The notes beneath the pieces were generated by a model. That model did no database searches, was not told the origin of the DNA, and saw only the letters and a list, made by a program, of their open reading frames with translations. Both the position numbers and the translations under genes were made by a program. From Ancylostoma caninum (lineage: Eukaryota > Nematoda > Chromadorea > Rhabditida > Ancylostomatidae): DNA of 64,000 nt. Positions 10,080 to 20,932 of the stretch are shown here, in pieces. Position 1 is the first letter of the stretch. The number at the start of each line of letters is the position of its first letter. The DNA is taken from the NCBI GenBank assembly GCA_037903475.1, contig JBAJFG010000076.1, forward strand, positions 837,093 through 901,092, in the 5' to 3' direction.

Positions 10080-11205
10080 ACATGACTGGTGGAATTCCTT
10101 CCTTATTAGTAACGCCACAGCAACATTCCAAGAGCTATTGCGTTGGCCAAAAGATTATGTAAGGTCTGCAATGGATTTGGTTTGGACAACTTGAGAACAC
10201 CATCTCCGGCTGTAATGTTCCACCTTACAGCCAATTAGATCATTTTCCATTTCATTCGTACTTTCTCTTTGTTGCATATCTATCATGCCACAAAATTACT
10301 GAAATAATTCTGAAAACTCATCACCTGCCAAGGCAGTCGTGATCAGAAGTTTAGCATTATCTGATTTCGCGTTAACTAGCTGCAAAAAACCTGAATCGGG
10401 ACGCTAAAACTCCGAAAACATTCTCGACAACCCTTCGAGCACTGAAAGAAATGAGGTTTAATTTTTGGGGTTCTCTTTTCTTTTCAAAGATATGATCTCA
10501 CCTACCAAAACATTTGTTTGGGCGTGCTTTGCCCGAGTCGCATGAAGATTCTAACTGGCTGAATGGATGTTGAAATTGTGCCGACTGTGGGAAGCCTTTG
10601 CCAGTAAGGATGTGATAAGACACCATCCCGCGAGATCCCAATGGGCTTCTCGAGGGAATTTACGCACGTTTGCTTCAATGAATTGTCAAACAGTGCTGTC
10701 CCCATGAAGGACAGCATCACTGAAATGTCCTTTGCCACCCAGATCAAAGAGTAGGATTCGGTATCGGGAATCAGCAACGGCCAGCAGCATAACTGAGTAG
10801 TACCGCTTGAAGTTGAACTAACCACTGCCCGAACTCGGCGGGGCCAACAGCTCTGGAATAATTTCATTTTCTTGAAATTTCCTTTGCAGATGCTTTGCAG
10901 ACGTTGCATGTGTTGGCAGTGGGAAGGCATTGCCGAAAACGGAACCCACGATTGCCTTGGCTACCTCGTAGACGACCGATTTGCAAGGCATTGGCAAGGC
11001 ATTCAAAAGATGTCCCATGACTGAGATGCTTACATATTACTGCAAGTCTGTTTCTGCGAGAGATTGCTGTCGCATGCGTTTGCGATTGTTCCAAAGACGG
11101 AGCGATCGTTTCGTGGAGCTGCTCGAACTCTGGATGAATATCAGTGTAGACTTGGTTGGGATGAACGCCATTAGATGTTTCAAGACTTAAAAATTCTATC
11201 CCCAT
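10080..11205 (-). pseudogene. PIF/Harbinger transposase pseudogene 1
   Basis: This is a relic of a DDE nuclease of the Harbinger (HARBI1-like) family, read from 11205 downward. The N-terminal part has ISRRNRLAVICKHLSHGTSF, matching the conserved RLA..LR.LA.G.S block. A shifted frame gives KSVVYEVAKAIV, the helix-turn-helix stretch. Another frame near 10690-10810 gives YYSVMLLAVADSRYRILLFD then LGGKGHFSDA, the block holding the second catalytic Asp. At about 10381-10462 ARRVVENVFGVLASRFR, flanked by a TTTCAG acceptor and a donor, is the conserved (R)RVxENxFGxLxxRF helix. A TLHNLLANAI piece near 10160 matches the last helix. Frameshifts separate these parts, so it is dead. No terminal repeats were located. 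Confidence 0.8.
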
Positions 11206-12719
11206 TGAGTGCGGTGCGATGGGTTCACGTACTCAGACATTCCACGGATTGGAGTCGGAGCGACTCCGCCCATTCTTATGCGTTGCTGAGGGAATCAATG
11301 TTTGCTATTGAATTGCTATTAGGGCCACATATGGCGGTCATGTTTCAGCAAGTTTGTGAAGGCTTCACACGTCATCACACTTCCGCTTTCACGATAGCAC
11401 ACGTCCACACGTGTCTTATCACGTATATCATGACCATATCAGATCGCCATTCTCCTATCATTTCTAAGTTGCAGCCCTCCAGAACCAGCCGTGGAGAAGA
11501 ACTTAAGTTGTTCCGCATTTGTTTATTAATCTCTTATTCAGTACATCACGTTGTGATATGCGTGCGCCGCCGTCCAGAGTTGGAAAACGCCTCGATACGA
11601 GTAAAATGGTGCAGCAGCCCAGGGGAAGAAAGTACGAGAGAGCGATATCAAAGCATTATCGGTCGAAGAGTGCGGCGGACAGTCAGGGTACCGCACACCA
11701 CCGCAGTAGTGGTGCGTATTCACCTGGCCGTTTGGAGTTCCCTGTAGGTAACACGAAAGGCTAGTATCCGTCTCAAACTTCCGAGATTTTTTTTTGTTCG
11801 AACTCCGCATAGGGGTTTTTAGGGTGCTGAACACGAATATAATAACTGCTTTGCTTAGTCGTTGATGATCAGCGCCTAAAACAACCCTCTACGCAAAATT
11901 TGAGAGAATTCCGCAAGATGCCGTGCCCATAGTATACCTACCGTAACCGTGCAAAAATGGGGATGCGGTACAAAATGGATACGATATTCGTGATCAGCAC
12001 CTCATATAACCACATTATGCGAAGTTTGGAGAAAAAAATTGTCGAAAATGCCCAAGAAGCGCGATTGCCGAAAAGAGTGGAAAACGACTACTCACTGAGA
12101 TATTAAATCGTGACTACCTCATTTTCAGTGGGAATAAATCTTGGTTATTCGAATGTCTGTTGGCAAGAGACTCTAAGTTCTCCCACACGGATTGTGAGAA
12201 TTCAGCAGAGCCTTTCAAGCTAATCGTACACCTGAATTCCATTCTTCGGATGCGATGAAGGATCTGACTGCTGATTCGAGTGAAGATACTGTAGCTAAAT
12301 TAGCGACCAGCTTTCTAGAAGGTGTATATGAGCTGAGCCAGTGGTTAGATGTCAGGGCTAAGTCGTGATTCCTCTTCCATGCAGACGAAATGAGCCCTAT
12401 GGGACTCACGACTCACCTGCTCAGATGAGGGCTGACTAAATCTGTGACATAGTACAGCAGTTGCTAGCGCAAGATACGTAGGAGGCGGACGCTAAGCGAA
12501 TGCAAAATCCGCTGAGCAATCACTGGGCCAAGCAGTCGCAAAAATCGCATGCATCGTCATACATCTGGGGGTGAGCTCTGTGGGTCTGGGGTAAGCGAGC
12601 ACACTAAGCGTGTGCTGTCGTGAAAGGAGCGAGATATGCTCAGAGGCCGGGGTATAACAACTGCAGCGACGCTTTTAGCCCGTATTTACCGCCCTCAAAC
12701 TCGAAAATCCGTTATCTTT
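11206..12719. other. Unassigned intergenic DNA
   Basis: Several open stretches exist (for example plus 11175-11747), but none has a recognisable domain, and they overlap in several frames. A TTATTCGAATGTCTGTTGG word near 12140 recurs in variant form near 7343, hinting at a shared old repeat. No gene can be supported. Confidence 0.4.
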
Positions 12720-14170
12720 GACCAGCGGACGTGTTAAGACGCGATAGTGGTGGCCGGTGATATACCGAACATGGTATAATCCGAAGTGGTAACCAGAGTT
12801 CGGCACAAGCTTAGCTCGAGCAGAAAAAAACTACGAAGTCCCCTTTGACCTAGCCAAAAATCTACGAAGCCCCAATTGTAAGCAAACAAATTGAAATAAG
12901 TTTGTGCGAAGAACAATAGTTTCATTTTTATAATGCTCATCGGCGTGTCCACACGAGTTAACAAGTGCTAACAAGTGCAATGGCCGTGGAGCACGTCAAC
13001 ATGGCAGCATCATGTTATAATTTTTTAAATTTTCGGTTAAAATTTGAAAGAGGGTGGGGATTGCGCAGGTTTTTGCCTTTACTTTGATAGAGCAATACTT
13101 TCTGAAGACAACAGTGTAAGCGAAATTGGAAATATTTGCTTTTCGAGAAAGTTATTCGAGGAAGTTGTTTCGGAATGGTGCTGGAGACTGCTTTTTAACT
13201 AATTTTTTTTTCGCTGTAACCGAGAGAATGCGGCAGCTTTCATATTCATTGAAACGAGCTTCCTCTCCTGAAGCTAACCGCTCTAGCAGAAATTGAAATA
13301 ATTGATTTTTAGGAAAGTTGTTTGATGAAAATTCTTTGGACCGGTGCTAAACCCTAACTTTTAGGGTAAAGTTAGGGTTCAGAGAATTCCAAAGCAATAT
13401 CTCCTCTCAAAATTCTATTTCCCTCCGGCGGTTGGCGGAACAGTAGTGTCAGAAATCTATTTATAAAGTTTGAATAGGATTCATTCAGTACCAACGATAC
13501 TGTGGGTACTGCTAGGTACTTTTTCAGCTGTAACTCCTATCAAAATCAATTAAATTCAATTCTTTTTCGGATTTAAATAGAGCGCTGCCAGTTGCAGCCA
13601 TATACTTGGTCTCAGCAAGATATGGGCAGAACCTGTCCTTTTACAAACTCTGAAAGCAGTGCTCCTGGCAGGATTTTCGCATGATAACCCCAACCTCCTG
13701 TCAAAATCAATTAATTCCAATTTCCTTTGGCAGTTGAAGGAAGAATGGTATCTCTAAACATATCACGAAATTTGATCAGTATTCCTTCAGTAACAACAAT
13801 GCTGGGGACCTTTTGAAGTGTGTTTCTTAAACTAGCCTTAATTCTGTTCTTATTTCAGACAGATTTTACAGAACCAATAGAAAAAAATTCCTCGGTTCAG
13901 TCTCTTTTCTTCACTCTTATCTGCAAAGGAGTTTATGGTTATTCGACAAGTCCCAACTACGAACTCCCCTATGCTCACTTTATCTTTACGAAGTCCCACT
14001 TGCCTTGAGTAAAGTTTCTGCCGAAGTCTGGTGGTAACTAATGATATCCGGATAGCGGACGTGTTACGACAAGTCAGTGGTATCCTGTTACAACCTCTTA
14101 ACGGACGTGTTACAACACGATTCTGGTAGCTCGTGATATTCGGATAACGAACGTGTTACTACAGGGCAGC
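12720..14170. repeat. Degenerate tandem and dispersed repeats
   Basis: GGACGTGTTA-type words occur near 12727 and three times between 14056 and 14160. ACGAAGTCCC words occur near 12833 and 13988. Between them, a unit containing CTCCTRTCAAAATC recurs at roughly 13533 and 13695, with a weaker copy near 13400, giving a period near 150 bases. This looks like an old satellite or repeat-rich element. No coding content is visible. Confidence 0.4.
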
Positions 14171-14326
14171 AACTGAATAGCAACCAAATAGCACCCATGG
14201 TAGCCCGAATAGCACCGCATGGCGCCCGCGTCCTGCAGGACTTACACAGACATTCGCCGGATCAGAGCCGAACGCAGTAGGGATTGGAGCCGAGGTGGAG
14301 AATAAAAGTTCGAGAATATCAGTTAC

Positions 14327-15208
14327 ATTAGGTTGCAACATAAGTTTTCGCTGTTTTTGCATAGGCATTTTCAAAAGCTTCTAACAAATGAACATCGTCT
14401 AGTCACCCATATCTAGACAGTTTTTTGGAGCGCATGATCCTGTGAACATTCTGGGATGTGAGACCTGTTTTTGCGTCTTATTTTAAAAATGCAATCAACT
14501 GTGTAGTGAACCCGTCAAGAATGCAAATTCGGTAACTGCACTTGCACGGATAATAATTCTATTTCAACATTGCATGACACTAACAAAATCTGGGTGGAGT
14601 AATCTCGAGCCCATTCTTATTCTCGCTGGTACTTACTCTCCGCATTTTATTGCCGAGCGGTCTCAGGTACAGGCACCAAACTTGGTGGCCCAAAACTTTT
14701 GATTATGCCGTTTTTCTCTCTGGAGTTGAAGTGAATTCAAGTGGGATTTCTTCCACTGTGGTTACAAACATCAATCATTTGCGAACACTAATCGGTGGGA
14801 TTTTGGGGCAAGTTCCATGCGTTCTGTGGAAATCACATCATTTTTTTATACGCGGAGGGCGCCTTAATTTCGGTGGTCGAAATCTATGAAAGGCGAAGAG
14901 CTCGCAGAGAAATTTTTGATTGCCCATCATGTGGCATAAATCTAGTTCTAACCGAACGCCGATCATCAGAATATCTACTAAGCGAGAACCGATTTGCCAA
15001 AGTCACTGACCTCTTGCACGCCTGACTCAGTCCTTTGCCTCGCTGTCCATGGATTTTTGGAATAGGAGAGTCAAGCTGCTCCTGTAAAAACGGCAAAAGA
15101 CCAGCGACTGTTGTGGTCCATACCTCGATTGATACCAACTGTTATGAGTTTCTTTAAAATTTTTCGTCGAAAATTTCAAAACAGCGGAAACTTATGTGAC
15201 AACCTAAT
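14327..15208 (+). mobile_element. TTAGGTTG-ended non-autonomous element, copy 2
   Basis: The left end is ATTAGGTTGCAACATAAG followed by TTTTCGCTGTTTT. The right end, reverse-complemented, is ATTAGGTTGTCACATAAG followed by TTTCCGCTGTTTT. These terminal repeats of about 30 bases are well preserved, and the element is 882 bases long. It is homologous to 4505-5403 in opposite orientation. Translation of the shared core gives TFDYAVFLSGVEVNSSGISS here, close to copy 1. However, the codon differences between copies are not mainly silent, so coding is doubtful. Confidence 0.75.
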
Positions 15209-15299
15209 AATATTGAATATTCAATATAAATAATAGGAAAAGTAAGCAATAAAAAATTGATGCAAAGTTTTTATCTGTTTTGTAAAAAGAAGTAAAGTG

Positions 15300-15480
15300 A
15301 CCGGTGACCCATCCTCGGGTAAGGGGGAGGGGGCGTCTCCTCGCATTCGCCACAGGTCCATTGCTATCCCACTATCACCATGATAGAGCAGTCCATAGCG
15401 ACATTCTCTGTCACTTTATCTACCGGGCGCCTTACTTCCTTGTCTCCCTTCATGACCCAAAGAAGAGATCGCAGTGACGC
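15300..15480. repeat. Dispersed repeat, copy 1 (partner at 55726-55890)
   Basis: It shares GCAGTCCATAGCGACATTCT and the stretches around it with 55726-55890, in the same orientation. Both begin near GGTGACCCATC. I do not recognise the family, and no terminal repeats were identified. Confidence 0.6.
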
Positions 15481-15959
15481 GAGAAGCACGACGAATTAAA
15501 AACTAAAGAGGGATGAGAGCACTGCCCACAGGGCCAGGGCGCAGCACTAGGTGGTCAGCGTCGGTTGGAGAGTACTAAGTCCAGTCGGATTCCGAAATGG
15601 GCTACTAAGTACCTAAATACTAGAGTTCTTTCAGGAAAAGCGGGTAGCACTGAAAAAGTGGCTTGAATAACCGTTAGTGAGACGACGAATGATGTTTCAG
15701 CAAGAAATGCGTACCATTTAGCGAAGACAGCCTAAATCACCTCAAATTCAAGCTAAAATCCTCGAAAAACCTATCTCAGTACGGAGCTGTTCGATCCCAC
15801 TAGAACTCGTTGAAACATGTTATAAGACCCGTCAGATACAAGAAATTGTCACTGGAGCGCGTTTTTTTCCTCCTCAAACCTGGAACTTTCCCAGGAAATT
15901 TCCCTCGTTTGAGAAAGTGTTCCGATACGCTGTCAACTCCAAGAAATGCGCCTAGGTGG

Positions 15960-16135
15960 TATCAACTCCCCCCAGAATGGCATCTTTCGTTTTTAAGAAA
16001 CCGTCTTCGTTTTTGAAAAAAATCGTCATTAGTGGTCAAAAAATGGTCAAAAACCACTTTTTGACCATTATTGACGGTCTTTTTCAAAAACGAAGACGGT
16101 TTCTCAAAAACGAAGTGTGCCAGTTTGGAGGGATA
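15960..16135. repeat. Foldback (palindromic) element, about 75-base arms
   Basis: The left arm contains AGAAACCGTCTTCGTTTTTG and then a TGGTCAAAAA word. The right arm is its near-perfect reverse complement, with a loop of only about 15 bases. Because the arms are complementary, both strands translate to similar peptides (KPSSFLKK), which is an artefact of symmetry. It is probably a MITE. The short loop would give a strong hairpin if transcribed. Confidence 0.8.
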
Positions 16136-16699
16136 CTTGTTGGTATAGTGCGCTTCTACAGTCAAAATTCCAACATGATACGTCTTCTACGGGTTGAGCA
16201 ACACCTGATTATCACTGGAGCGCACTAGAGTGCAGGGCAGGGATGGAGCAAATGGTTGAAAGGCAGTGATCTTCAGCCACGATTTTGATGATCCTCCAGA
16301 TGTGCCTCTCTGAAATCTGCTTGCGTCTAACAATAGTAGACGCTCAGCCCCGGAAATTGGTGCTAAACCTCCTGAATCTGCAGGACGCTACTATGTCCTG
16401 GTGGTCAATGACCACCTCAAGCTGCGCCCTGACTGCCCACCAGGCTTTTCCAGACAACGTCCTGAAAGAAGAGTCAAAAGGCACCTCAGAACATTCCGTG
16501 AATAGCTCGTCAAGAAAACTAAGAATCTTTTCATGGTTCAGACACGCAAATGAGATGGGACTTCGCTTTCAACGTACAACGCCGGGGGTGTTAGTTTGAA
16601 AACGTGCATTTCTATATCTTCGCCCATGACAAGACTGGTTTACTTATTTTCTGTGGAATAATGCATCGTAAAACCAAATCTGGAGCAATGGCACTCATT
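16136..16699. other. Unassigned intergenic DNA
   Basis: There is a 104-codon open stretch (plus 16285-16599) with no recognisable domain and no splice support. No gene or repeat can be named here. Confidence 0.35.
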
Positions 16700-16878
16700 T
16701 ACCCGAATAATTCGAAATTTCCCTTATTTGAATACTCGAAAATTCGAAAAGTTGAAATATTCGATTACTCGAACAATCGAATTATTCGAAAAACTGAAAT
16801 ATTCGATTATTCGAGCATTCGAATTAACCGAAAAACTGAAATATTCGATTATTCGAATGTTCGAAAGAAAAAATTCGA
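16700..16878. repeat. TTCGA-rich low-complexity stretch
   Basis: Iterated TTCGAATATTCGATTATTCG-type words cover this interval. A shorter similar block is at 56810-56850. Such words could be the subterminal part of a DNA transposon, like the CGGAAGT runs of the hAT-type elements here, but no ends were found. Confidence 0.6.
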
Positions 16879-16964
16879 ATACCATTGTATAGAATGTATA
16901 TCTACGCAGATCCGACATGGCGCATGATCACATCAAAGCCAATCTGCTTATTGAGCCTCATGGG

Positions 16965-17024
16965 GCCGAATTCCGGTATGGCCTCGGTCAGCCACCCTTG
17001 GCCGAAGCCACGCCGGAATTCGGC
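16965..17024. repeat. Perfectly ended 60-base hairpin
   Basis: GCCGAATTCCGG at the start and CCGGAATTCGGC at the end are exact reverse complements. The pairing continues inward (TGGCCTCGG against CCGAAGCCA) for about 24 bases in all. Directly after it comes ACTCGAAAATTATTCTTGAA, which recurs near 62914. Its role is unknown. Confidence 0.7.
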
Positions 17025-17065
17025 GACTCGAAAATTATTCTTGAAAGCATATTTCACAGCATATT

Positions 17066-18396
17066 TTAGAATGGCGATAGCTGAGTATTAGTACCTGCTT
17101 GGCCGGCCAGTTTTGGCCAGAAGATGCTGAGTTCAGCAGGAAAACAGCGATATCATGCAAAATGACACTGATAGTCACGTCCAGTCAAGTCCAACCTCTA
17201 CATATTTGCCGAAATCGAGCGGATTCTGTAAGACAAATCTGACAAATCGTGTTGACGAAGTAGACTGATCTCGCAGAGGAAGCATCTTTCAGGAAAAAAG
17301 TGGTAGAAGAGAGAGGCAACAAAGGAAAACACACCAGAAGAGAAACAAGAAAAACTATTGATAGAGAACTAGACCTACCTATAGAAAACTATGACACGAA
17401 AAAAAAAGCAAAGTAGTAGCATGCAAAAGGAAAGTTCTTGTTGGCTACTTATAATCATCTACAGGGTCGCCGAAAATTGCCCTAAAATTTTAATGCTCTA
17501 ATTAAGTCATCAACGGCAGAGGGCTCAAATTTCCGTCAAATTTCATTAATGACTCATTAAATCTTAAGAACTCATCATGCTCCAAAATAGCCTTCATTCC
17601 CAGAAACGCTGGCTAATGTCTTTATAGGTGCTGTACATAATTCTCGCAGATACTCTTCACTCATTTCGTCCCAGGCTTTTTTTTGGGTAGGAAATACAAA
17701 TAGCGGATACATTAGGGTTTCTCCTTCAACAGCACCTACAGGGAAAATCCATTCGATTCAAGTTCTGGCTGCACAAAGGCCAACCTCTTTGCCTCACGAA
17801 CTCAGGGAAACGCTCGCTGCGTATAAGTACAAATTCTAGCATCGCAAACCACAAAAACTACGGGACGTTGCCACTGCACATTATATCGCCTCATGGAGTC
17901 AGAGGTAGGCGTTGACCTGTTCTAGTTACAGTTCTGTCTTGGAGAGGCCCATGCAATAGATTTACTTGACATTTATTTACATTGACATTTACTATGACCG
18001 TCTGGGCGTTTGTTATAGTGAAAGGTTTCTCGCCGGCAGGGACGATCGAGTGGTAGCGAGAGTGAGGAAAGTGCTTCAACATCTGCCGGATTAAGCTCAA
18101 CATTAAGAAATTTGAGCATGCTCTTACTGCCTACATATTTATGAAACGGTCTGATACCGAAATGATATCGAAGAATCGAGCCGATGGAACGGCTTCAGGC
18201 CCATGGTATACTTCACCGCGACATCGTTGCGGTGACGAGAATGAATGGAAATGATGAGAACAAAATGTTACAAGTCCTCATGTCATATTATTCGGTTTGC
18301 ATAGAATAGCACGCTGGCATAGGAGCAATTGCGCGAAAACTCTTGGTGGTGAACGGTCGCAGCGATAGCATCGCTGTGTAGTATGCCATAGACCTT
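17066..18396. other. Unassigned intergenic DNA
   Basis: No coding exon, RNA gene or repeat was recognised in this AT-rich stretch. Confidence 0.35.
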
Positions 18397-18561
18397 ACAA
18401 GGGAAGTGCAAGAGGCCATATTCGAAAATCGGGATGAAACCTATCTGGCTTGAATCTTTGTTGGAGAGGGTGTTGCAGTATATATTTTGTTACTGCCCTC
18501 GGCTTCAAAAAACAAAAATCCCACCACAGTACTATATGCGTTGCAGCACTAGTCCGTCAGC

Positions 18562-18632
18562 GACGAGGTGGCCGAGTGGAGAGGATGCGGACTGATAGGC
18601 AGGAGGTCGAGGGTTTGGATCCCGTCATTGAC
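18562..18632 (+). ncRNA. tRNA-derived segment (SINE-like), left arm
   Basis: TGGCCGAGTGGA (18569-18580) fits a polymerase III A box, and GGTTTGGATCCC (18612-18623) fits a B box. The spacing is about 30 bases, and the A-box region resembles tRNA-Ser/Leu. Acceptor pairing is poor and no clean anticodon loop is seen. I therefore call it tRNA-derived rather than a working tRNA. Confidence 0.45.
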
Positions 18633-19207
18633 ACTCGTTTTGCATTTTTGTTTTTTATTCCTCCTATGTTATTGAAATCAATTTTGGAGGGCTAGAAGAC
18701 AACACTTGTCTTTACTGACGTACTAGCTATAGAATAACTACTATGCTATGAACGTAGTTTAGTGATCGTACAGCTTTCCCTCGAGTCGCTAGAAAATTGT
18801 AAAATTTTCATTCAAAACAAAAAAAGGATGGTCAATGAGAAAGCATTTACTGGCAGCAACGGTGCACACAGACAATGAAGTGTTCAAAGCAAAAGCGGTG
18901 AGAACAATACGCGCAGACAATGATCACGAGTTGCACAGTTGCCATCACCCGGACCAAACCGAGCCAACAAAAGGGCCACGACGCGTGAAGGTTCGAACAT
19001 TATGAACCGAGTGGGAAAGATTTTGAGTTACAGTCGTGAAAAGTGACTGCTACTTTATAGCTAATCGAGGGAGAAAAGCAGGTTTTATATAACGTAGTTA
19101 TTCCGTGCCTAGTGCGTCAGTAAGGATAAGTATTATCTTCTAACCTTTTAAATTTGATTTCAACAACACAGGGGGAATAAAAAAATGAGAGAGCAAAACA
19201 GGTAGGT

Positions 19208-19274
19208 GCGCATGACGGGGTTCAAACTCTCGAGCTGACAGTGCAGCATCCTCCCCACTCGGCCACATCGTCGC
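19208..19274 (-). ncRNA. tRNA-derived segment (SINE-like), right arm
   Basis: This is the inverted partner of the segment at 18562-18632. On the minus strand TGTGGCCGAGTGG (19255-19267) is the A-box region and GAGTTTGAACCCC (19217-19229) the B-box region. It has diverged from the left copy at scattered sites. Confidence 0.45.
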
Positions 19275-19445
19275 TGACGGACGAGTGCTGCAGCGCATAT
19301 GGTACTGTGGTGGGATTTTTGTTTTTTGGAATCGAGGGCAATAATGAAATATATACTGTAACACCCTCTCCAACAAAGATTCAAGCCAGATAGGTTTCAT
19401 TCCGATTTGCGAGTCTGGCCTGTTGCACTTCCCTTGTTAGAGATG

Positions 19446-19590
19446 GTGATATGAAATTTGGAGATAAGGGGTTTTCTAGAATGCCAATCCCACTAGACTT
19501 GGCGATGGGTTCCAAAAGTCGGCTCATTATGGCAGAACTTAAAGTTTTGGGGTGCCTACATATTAACGAAACACACTGTATAATAGTATA
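19446..19590. repeat. Dispersed repeat, copy 1 (partner at 26655-26810)
   Basis: It shares GATATGAAATTT, AAGGGGTTTTCT and CCTACATATTA with 26655-26810 in the same order and direction over about 140 bases. The family is unknown. Confidence 0.6.
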
Positions 19591-20928
19591 CTTTAATAGC
19601 CACTTCATTCAATACACACCACAAAACCGTTTCCTCTCCGACATTTCGTTTTGAAACCTGGTTTAATAGCAAGATACTAAGCACTGGCAAATTATCGAAG
19701 TTCCTGTTGGCTATCCATAAGCAGATCTACAAGCAATTCCAAGAAATCCACCCTCTTGGGAGTGAGAACGCGTTTTTGCCACGCATTCCGCTGCTCTTGT
19801 TCAAATTTCGCGCCACATTGGCATTGGTCCTCACACGTATCTAAATTTACAAGCGGCTGCCAGAGATGCGCTGCACGTACTAACGCTGGAATAGGTGAGA
19901 ATAACCGTGATAGAATATAGCAGTATGATGAAACCAAGGAAGAAAAGATCTTGCTGGTACGTACTTGCTCGTATTCTACTATTATAAAAGGGCTAATTGC
20001 TGTAGAATTTCACGCGAAGAGTGTGTGCGTCTACGAAATAAAGGCTTTAGCCGTACGGATAACAAAAAGTGTCCAACGTGTCCAATAGTGCCGTCACGCA
20101 CGTGTTTGTTGTGTTTCCACATGTGTAATCGCGTCAGAGTATAGTTTTTTTTACCGCTTCACGACTATTGCTGCTCTTTTATGGTATCTACGTGTAACAT
20201 AACATGATAGTAGTTACTGTACATGTAGTGAAGAAGTACTGTTATGCACATTACGTTATGAAGGGAATGGTTGTCATGAGGATAAAGCACACACAGGATA
20301 TGAAAGAAACTACGGAATTTCACTTGATCTGTACAGCTATGTTGGCGTTTCATTGTGGTTATCCGTTCAATATCTACATTACATTTCAAATAACGGAGAA
20401 AATGTTCGTGAAATACAAGGAGCATGGTATAGTCCACTTCAAGAACGACGATAGTCGAGTATTTGTACCCAAAAACTGCATTTCCCGCCTATCTCTCCGA
20501 GTATTTCTATCCTCATATCTCTCGGCACTATTTCTCGCGCCCTCTCTTTCTCTAATGTCTTCACAACTATGCTCTACGGTGAGACACCAGAAACGAGTTC
20601 TTTTCAAACGCAAAACTATAATCTCTCTCACTCTTAGACCTATAGGTGTTAGCTTTTTTAAAATTCGGTTTATTTTACTCAATTTCATCGTCGTTGAAGC
20701 TTAAATACTACTAGACTACTTTGTTGCCATAGTGGACAGATCGCGTTTCGTTTTGAAGCTTTACTTTATAAAAAGTGGTAGAATAGACCTAGGAGTAAGT
20801 TATCCATTGCATGCAAACTGCAGGGAAATCATGCTCCATCCTGGTTATACATGTCCAAACACGTCGTTATACACTTTCAGTTTTCCAAGCGGCAAAAGCC
20901 TGAGAGAAATATGAGCTTAGTCGTAGCC
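19591..20928. other. Intergenic stretch with one possible exon
   Basis: On the minus strand an open stretch ending at 19692 follows a CTATTCCAG acceptor at about 19892. It contains CEDQCQCGAKFEQEQRNAWQ. I do not recognise it and found no partner exon. A 166-codon plus-strand open stretch (20204-20704) has no domain and looks fortuitous. Confidence 0.25.
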
Positions 20929-20932
20929 TTAA

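Larger units (their letters stand above)
18397..19438. mobile_element. Large foldback element with a tRNA-like segment in each arm
   Basis: The left arm (18397-18745) and right arm (about 19085-19438) are inverted copies of about 350 bases. Both begin, read outward-in, with ACAAGGGAAGTGCA and then ATGAAACCTATCTGGCTTGA. Each arm contains a tRNA-like segment (separate entries). The middle 340 bases are unrelated to the arms. This could be one long terminal inverted-repeat element, or two copies of a SINE-like repeat inserted head to head. Confidence 0.7.

Noticed and set aside
13349..13382. CCCTAA/TTAGGG words resembling a telomeric repeat
   Set aside because: There are only two inverted words forming a small hairpin. 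Nematode telomeres use TTAGGC, and there is no array.
20204..20704. 166-codon open stretch
   Set aside because: Composition is like translated AT-rich noncoding DNA, with no recognisable domain or splice support.
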